DNA of 35,601 bases from Victivallales bacterium (GTDB lineage: Bacteria; Verrucomicrobiota; Lentisphaeria; Oligosphaerales; Lenti-02). Position numbers and translations under genes: made by a program. Of this stretch, positions 33,448 through 35,601 are shown piece after piece (position 1 is the stretch's first letter; every line of letters begins with the position of its first letter). The notes under the pieces are model-generated. The model was not told the origin of the DNA. It worked only from the letters and a program-made list of their open reading frames with translations, and did no database searches. The stretch is taken from positions 1-35,601 of the forward strand of contig JABGQJ010000007.1 in NCBI GenBank assembly GCA_018648945.1, in the 5' to 3' direction.

Positions 33448-34623
33448 ATGTTCAGGAAGCGAGTTGACTCCACAGACGCGCCCGATGTCTGCCACTCAAC
33501 GCGAGTGGACGGCAGATATGCCAGCCCCTTCTGGGCAACCTACCACCAACTGAGGAACTTGGAGCCGGAGTTGGGGTTCGACCCTCAGGAGAGTGCTGAC
33601 CTGGCCGGTTGGCGGGACCAGGTGCGTGGCAAGCTGAGGGATCTGCTGTGCTTCCCTGCGGGCTACACCCAGCCCGCCTACCGGTGCCTGTGGTCGCAGC
33701 GCCGCCCAGGCTACGAACTACAGAAATGGGAAGCCTATCCCGAGCCCTACGCACTGAGCTACTGTTACCTGCTCATCCCCGACGGTGTCTCCGAACAGTC
33801 CCCCGCGCCCGCCGTCCTGTGCGCTCCAGGGGGGAATGGCAGCAAGGAGCTCCTCGCCGGCGAACCGGAACTGAACGGTCGTCCGACGACGAATCGCTTC
33901 CCGGAGCGGAATCGGCAAGCCTACCACTACGTCAAGGCAGGCTACATCGCCCTGGCGGTGGGGGGTGGCAACAGCAGCGAGACAAGCAGCGACGAACTGC
34001 CCCCTCCCGAATCGAGAGATGCTCTCTGGAACCAGACCTGGCTGGGGTGCGTCGGTGAGAGGAATCCTGTCGTCTACAAGTACCAGATGCTCCAGTGGCT
34101 CAAGACGCTGCCGTTCGTCGATCGTTCCCGGCTGGCAGTCAGTGCCCACTCCATGAGCACCACCCATGTGATGATGGCCGCCGTGCTCGATCCGGCAGTC
34201 GGTGCGGTCGTCTACAACGACTACGTCTGCAACTGGCGCAAGCGACAAGTCGCCACGGTCCTGCCATCCCTTGGCCTCGCCCACCTCCTCCCCGGCATGG
34301 CCCGCTACTTCGACTATGCCGACCTGATCGCTGCCATGGCGCCCCGCCCGTTCCTGGTCACCGAAGGGGGGAGAACAGAGGATCTCCAGTTGATCAAGGA
34401 GGCGTATCGCCTGGCGGGTGCCGAATCCAGCTTCCAGTTCCACTACTACCCGAAGTACGACTCGCCTGAGAAACGCCACTATGACGGCGTGCCCCTGCCC
34501 GAGAGCATGACCATCCCCCAGTTCCTCGAACACGCCAACATCGACGCCGCAAACCACCACTTCAAGCCCGACCTGGCTATCCCCTGGCTGAACCAGGTGT
34601 TCAACCACGGCGGACGCGCCTAG
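33448..34623 (+). CDS. Alpha/beta-hydrolase, acetyl-xylan-esterase/dienelactone-hydrolase-like
   Basis: 391 residues, starting 38 nt after the rhamnosidase stop, with a strong GGAGGAA 7 nt before the ATG. An in-frame reading continues far upstream but is a shadow of the rhamnosidase. The fold fits the abhydrolase_7 / acetyl xylan esterase group. The nucleophile elbow is S-A-H-S-M-S, with Ser235 in place of the usual G-x-S-x-G and both flanking Gly replaced by Ala and Ser. A-P-R-P-F-L-V-T-E and the following E-D are near the expected acid, and a late His lies in K-R-H-Y-D. There is no signal peptide. It probably removes acyl groups from imported or cell-associated rhamnose-containing oligosaccharides and is co-transcribed with the rhamnosidase. 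Confidence 0.8.
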   Translation: MFRKRVDSTDAPDVCHSTRVDGRYASPFWATYHQLRNLEPELGFDPQESADLAGWRDQVRGKLRDLLCFPAGYTQPAYRCLWSQRRPGYELQKWEAYPEPYALSYCYLLIPDGVSEQSPAPAVLCAPGGNGSKELLAGEPELNGRPTTNRFPERNRQAYHYVKAGYIALAVGGGNSSETSSDELPPPESRDALWNQTWLGCVGERNPVVYKYQMLQWLKTLPFVDRSRLAVSAHSMSTTHVMMAAVLDPAVGAVVYNDYVCNWRKRQVATVLPSLGLAHLLPGMARYFDYADLIAAMAPRPFLVTEGGRTEDLQLIKEAYRLAGAESSFQFHYYPKYDSPEKRHYDGVPLPESMTIPQFLEHANIDAANHHFKPDLAIPWLNQVFNHGGRA

Positions 34624-34690
34624 CCGCTGTAGCCGCCAGCTTCCGCCTCTACCATCCTGCATACGACTGTCAGTCCCCCATGCAAGGCGT

Positions 34691-34871
34691 GGGCTTGGCA
34701 CCCCCAGGAGGGACGCCGCTGGCGCAGGCGATGCGTGGTGACCCGCCACGGGCGGCAAATGCCAAGCTGGGGCTTGGCGCTCCCAGGGGGGACATCGCCG
34801 CACGAAGCAGGACGTGGCGACCCGCCCGGGCGGAAGAGGCCAAGCGGGGGCGTGGCACCGGACAGGGGGGA
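34691..34871. repeat. 79-bp imperfect tandem repeat, 2.3 copies, self-complementary
   Basis: Unit 1 (34691-34769) and unit 2 (34770-34848) share GGGCTTGGC, CCCAGG, GGAC, GTGG, ACCCGCC, GGGCGG and GCCAAGC in the same order. A third partial unit runs to about 34871. Within each unit GCTTGGC pairs with the closing GCCAAGC, and CCGCC pairs with GGCGG, so each can form a compound hairpin. It lies in the 380-nt gap after the esterase gene and looks like a mobile or dispersed palindromic element rather than a terminator. Confidence 0.75.
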
Positions 34872-34900
34872 GGTTTTACAAATCCTTGGCAAGCAATGTC

Positions 34901-34928
34901 TTCTCAGATCGACAGAAGAGCGTATATT
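34901..34928 (+). promoter_or_regulatory. Candidate promoter of the right-edge gene
   Basis: TTCTCA (34901-34906), 16-nt spacer, TATATT (34923-34928, five of six consensus bases), about 75 nt before the ATG at 35005. Confidence 0.45.
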
Positions 34929-35004
34929 CGACAGTATGGCCCGAATCTGTCCCCACCGGGTCTCGTCCAGATGGTCCAGGAAGAAGCATAGGAGATGCAG
35001 GAAC

Positions 35005-35601
35005 ATGAGACCGAACACACTCTGGAAGTGGAGCCTGGGGGTTGGTTTGCTGGCGGGCATTGCTGCCTGGGCGCAAGAGGAAGTGCCGGCCTCCAGTGCG
35101 TTGGCGCGAATGCCGGTACGGGAACTGACGGTGTTCAAGGATGGCCACGCGTTCGTCATGCACCAGGGGAAGATGCCGACAAATGAGGCGGGCGAGATCC
35201 TGATGGACTACCTGCCCGCACCCGTTCTCGGTACGTTCTGGCCCTACGCGGCGGAGAAGGGCGTGAAACTGGCATCCGTTACCGCCGGGCAGCGGCGGGT
35301 GACGGTGGCGCGGTCGCCCTTGACGATCCGGGAACTGATCGAGGCCAACCCGGGCGCGGAGGTAATCATCACCGAGAGTCCAGCGGGCCGCGAGGCAACC
35401 GCGCTCAGCTATCCAGCCACCATTCAGGGGGTCACGGAACGCAGCGCCGAGGAAATGGAGCGGACCGCCCCGCCCAATAGCGGCGAACTCTTGCCAAAGA
35501 AGGGCGATGTCGTACTGCTGAAGACGACCGAGGGAGTGAAGGCAGTGGCTCTCGCTCGAATCCTGGACGTGACCTTCAAGCAACCGCCCAAGAAGGCCCT
35601 C
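35005..35601 (+). CDS. Secreted protein of unknown function (3' end outside window)
   Basis: 199 codons are present, open to the right edge. The ATG at 35005 has AGGAG 10 nt upstream and begins a signal peptide ending near A-W-A-Q (about 24). The mature start reads V-R-E-L-T-V-F-K-D-G-H-A-F-V and then D-Y-L-P-A-P-V-L-G-T-F-W-P-Y, a pattern I associate with exported, DUF4139-like proteins of Planctomycetota and Verrucomicrobiota; this is a weak assignment. The part in view looks mostly beta-stranded. A good -10 box lies 77 nt upstream and the gene follows the tandem repeat, so it is a separate transcript. Confidence 0.7.
   Translation, partial: MRPNTLWKWSLGVGLLAGIAAWAQEEVPASSALARMPVRELTVFKDGHAFVMHQGKMPTNEAGEILMDYLPAPVLGTFWPYAAEKGVKLASVTAGQRRVTVARSPLTIRELIEANPGAEVIITESPAGREATALSYPATIQGVTERSAEEMERTAPPNSGELLPKKGDVVLLKTTEGVKAVALARILDVTFKQPPKKAL

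Noticed and set aside
34691..34871. CRISPR array
   Set aside because: Repeats are directly adjacent with no unique spacers, and no cas genes are present.

Overview
The window is GC-rich, densely coded DNA from a free-living heterotrophic bacterium, most likely of the PVC superphylum (Lentisphaerota-like; Planctomycetota, Verrucomicrobiota or Armatimonadota are alternatives). The clues are a pseudopilin with the N-terminal FTLIELLVV signature plus a C-terminal H-X9-DG motif, very large secreted beta-helix and carbohydrate-active proteins, a 12+ TM transporter of the DUF6785/6784 type, a divergent creatininase-family protein, and abundant palindromic intergenic repeats. No phylogenetic marker is present, so the assignment is inference.

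Layout. 1-4205 (minus strand): a membrane-anchored protein with concanavalin-like domains that runs off the left edge, a secreted four-EF-hand protein, and an SGNH esterase. 4365-7039 (plus): a secreted clan-A-like glycoside hydrolase and an H-X9-DG pseudopilin followed by two terminators. 7735-12953 (plus): an RRM RNA-binding protein behind a 0.6 kb non-coding stretch, ptsH-ptsI followed by a NusG-family gene, tRNA-Arg(CCG), and a TIM-barrel isomerase/creatininase-like pair. 12971-20641 (minus): the polytopic transporter and two large secreted parallel beta-helix proteins with carbohydrate-binding-like C-termini. 20903-23502: a small lipoprotein convergent with an M60-like (enhancin-type) metalloprotease.

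23850-27671 is the odd part. It is a chain of small lipoprotein genes, two of them obvious paralogues, each start codon overlapping (ATGA) the end of a short conserved C-terminal tail. It also holds a frameshifted RHS/YD-repeat remnant, a frameshifted copy of the 20903 lipoprotein, and a membrane-anchored ankyrin-repeat protein. I interpret it as a decayed polymorphic-toxin (RHS) locus that has kept an array of orphan immunity-type genes. That reading is an inference.

27963-34623 returns to glycan use: a sialidase/BNR protein with a TIM-barrel isomerase (minus), divergent from a large GH78 alpha-L-rhamnosidase carrying an inserted repeat domain, and an alpha/beta-hydrolase esterase (plus). 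The right edge holds a 79-bp tandem repeat and the first 199 codons of a secreted protein.

Taken together, the ordinary genes describe stripping and using complex, host- or algal-type glycans: rhamnose side chains, sialyl-like caps, acyl groups, pectin-like backbones and glycoproteins. Extracellular enzymes would be followed by sugar isomerases and a transporter. The PTS phosphocarriers here (HPr/EI, no EII in view) are more likely regulatory than a dedicated uptake system. Several candidate promoters share a TTGaca-like -35, a 16-nt spacer and a TATcnT-like -10.
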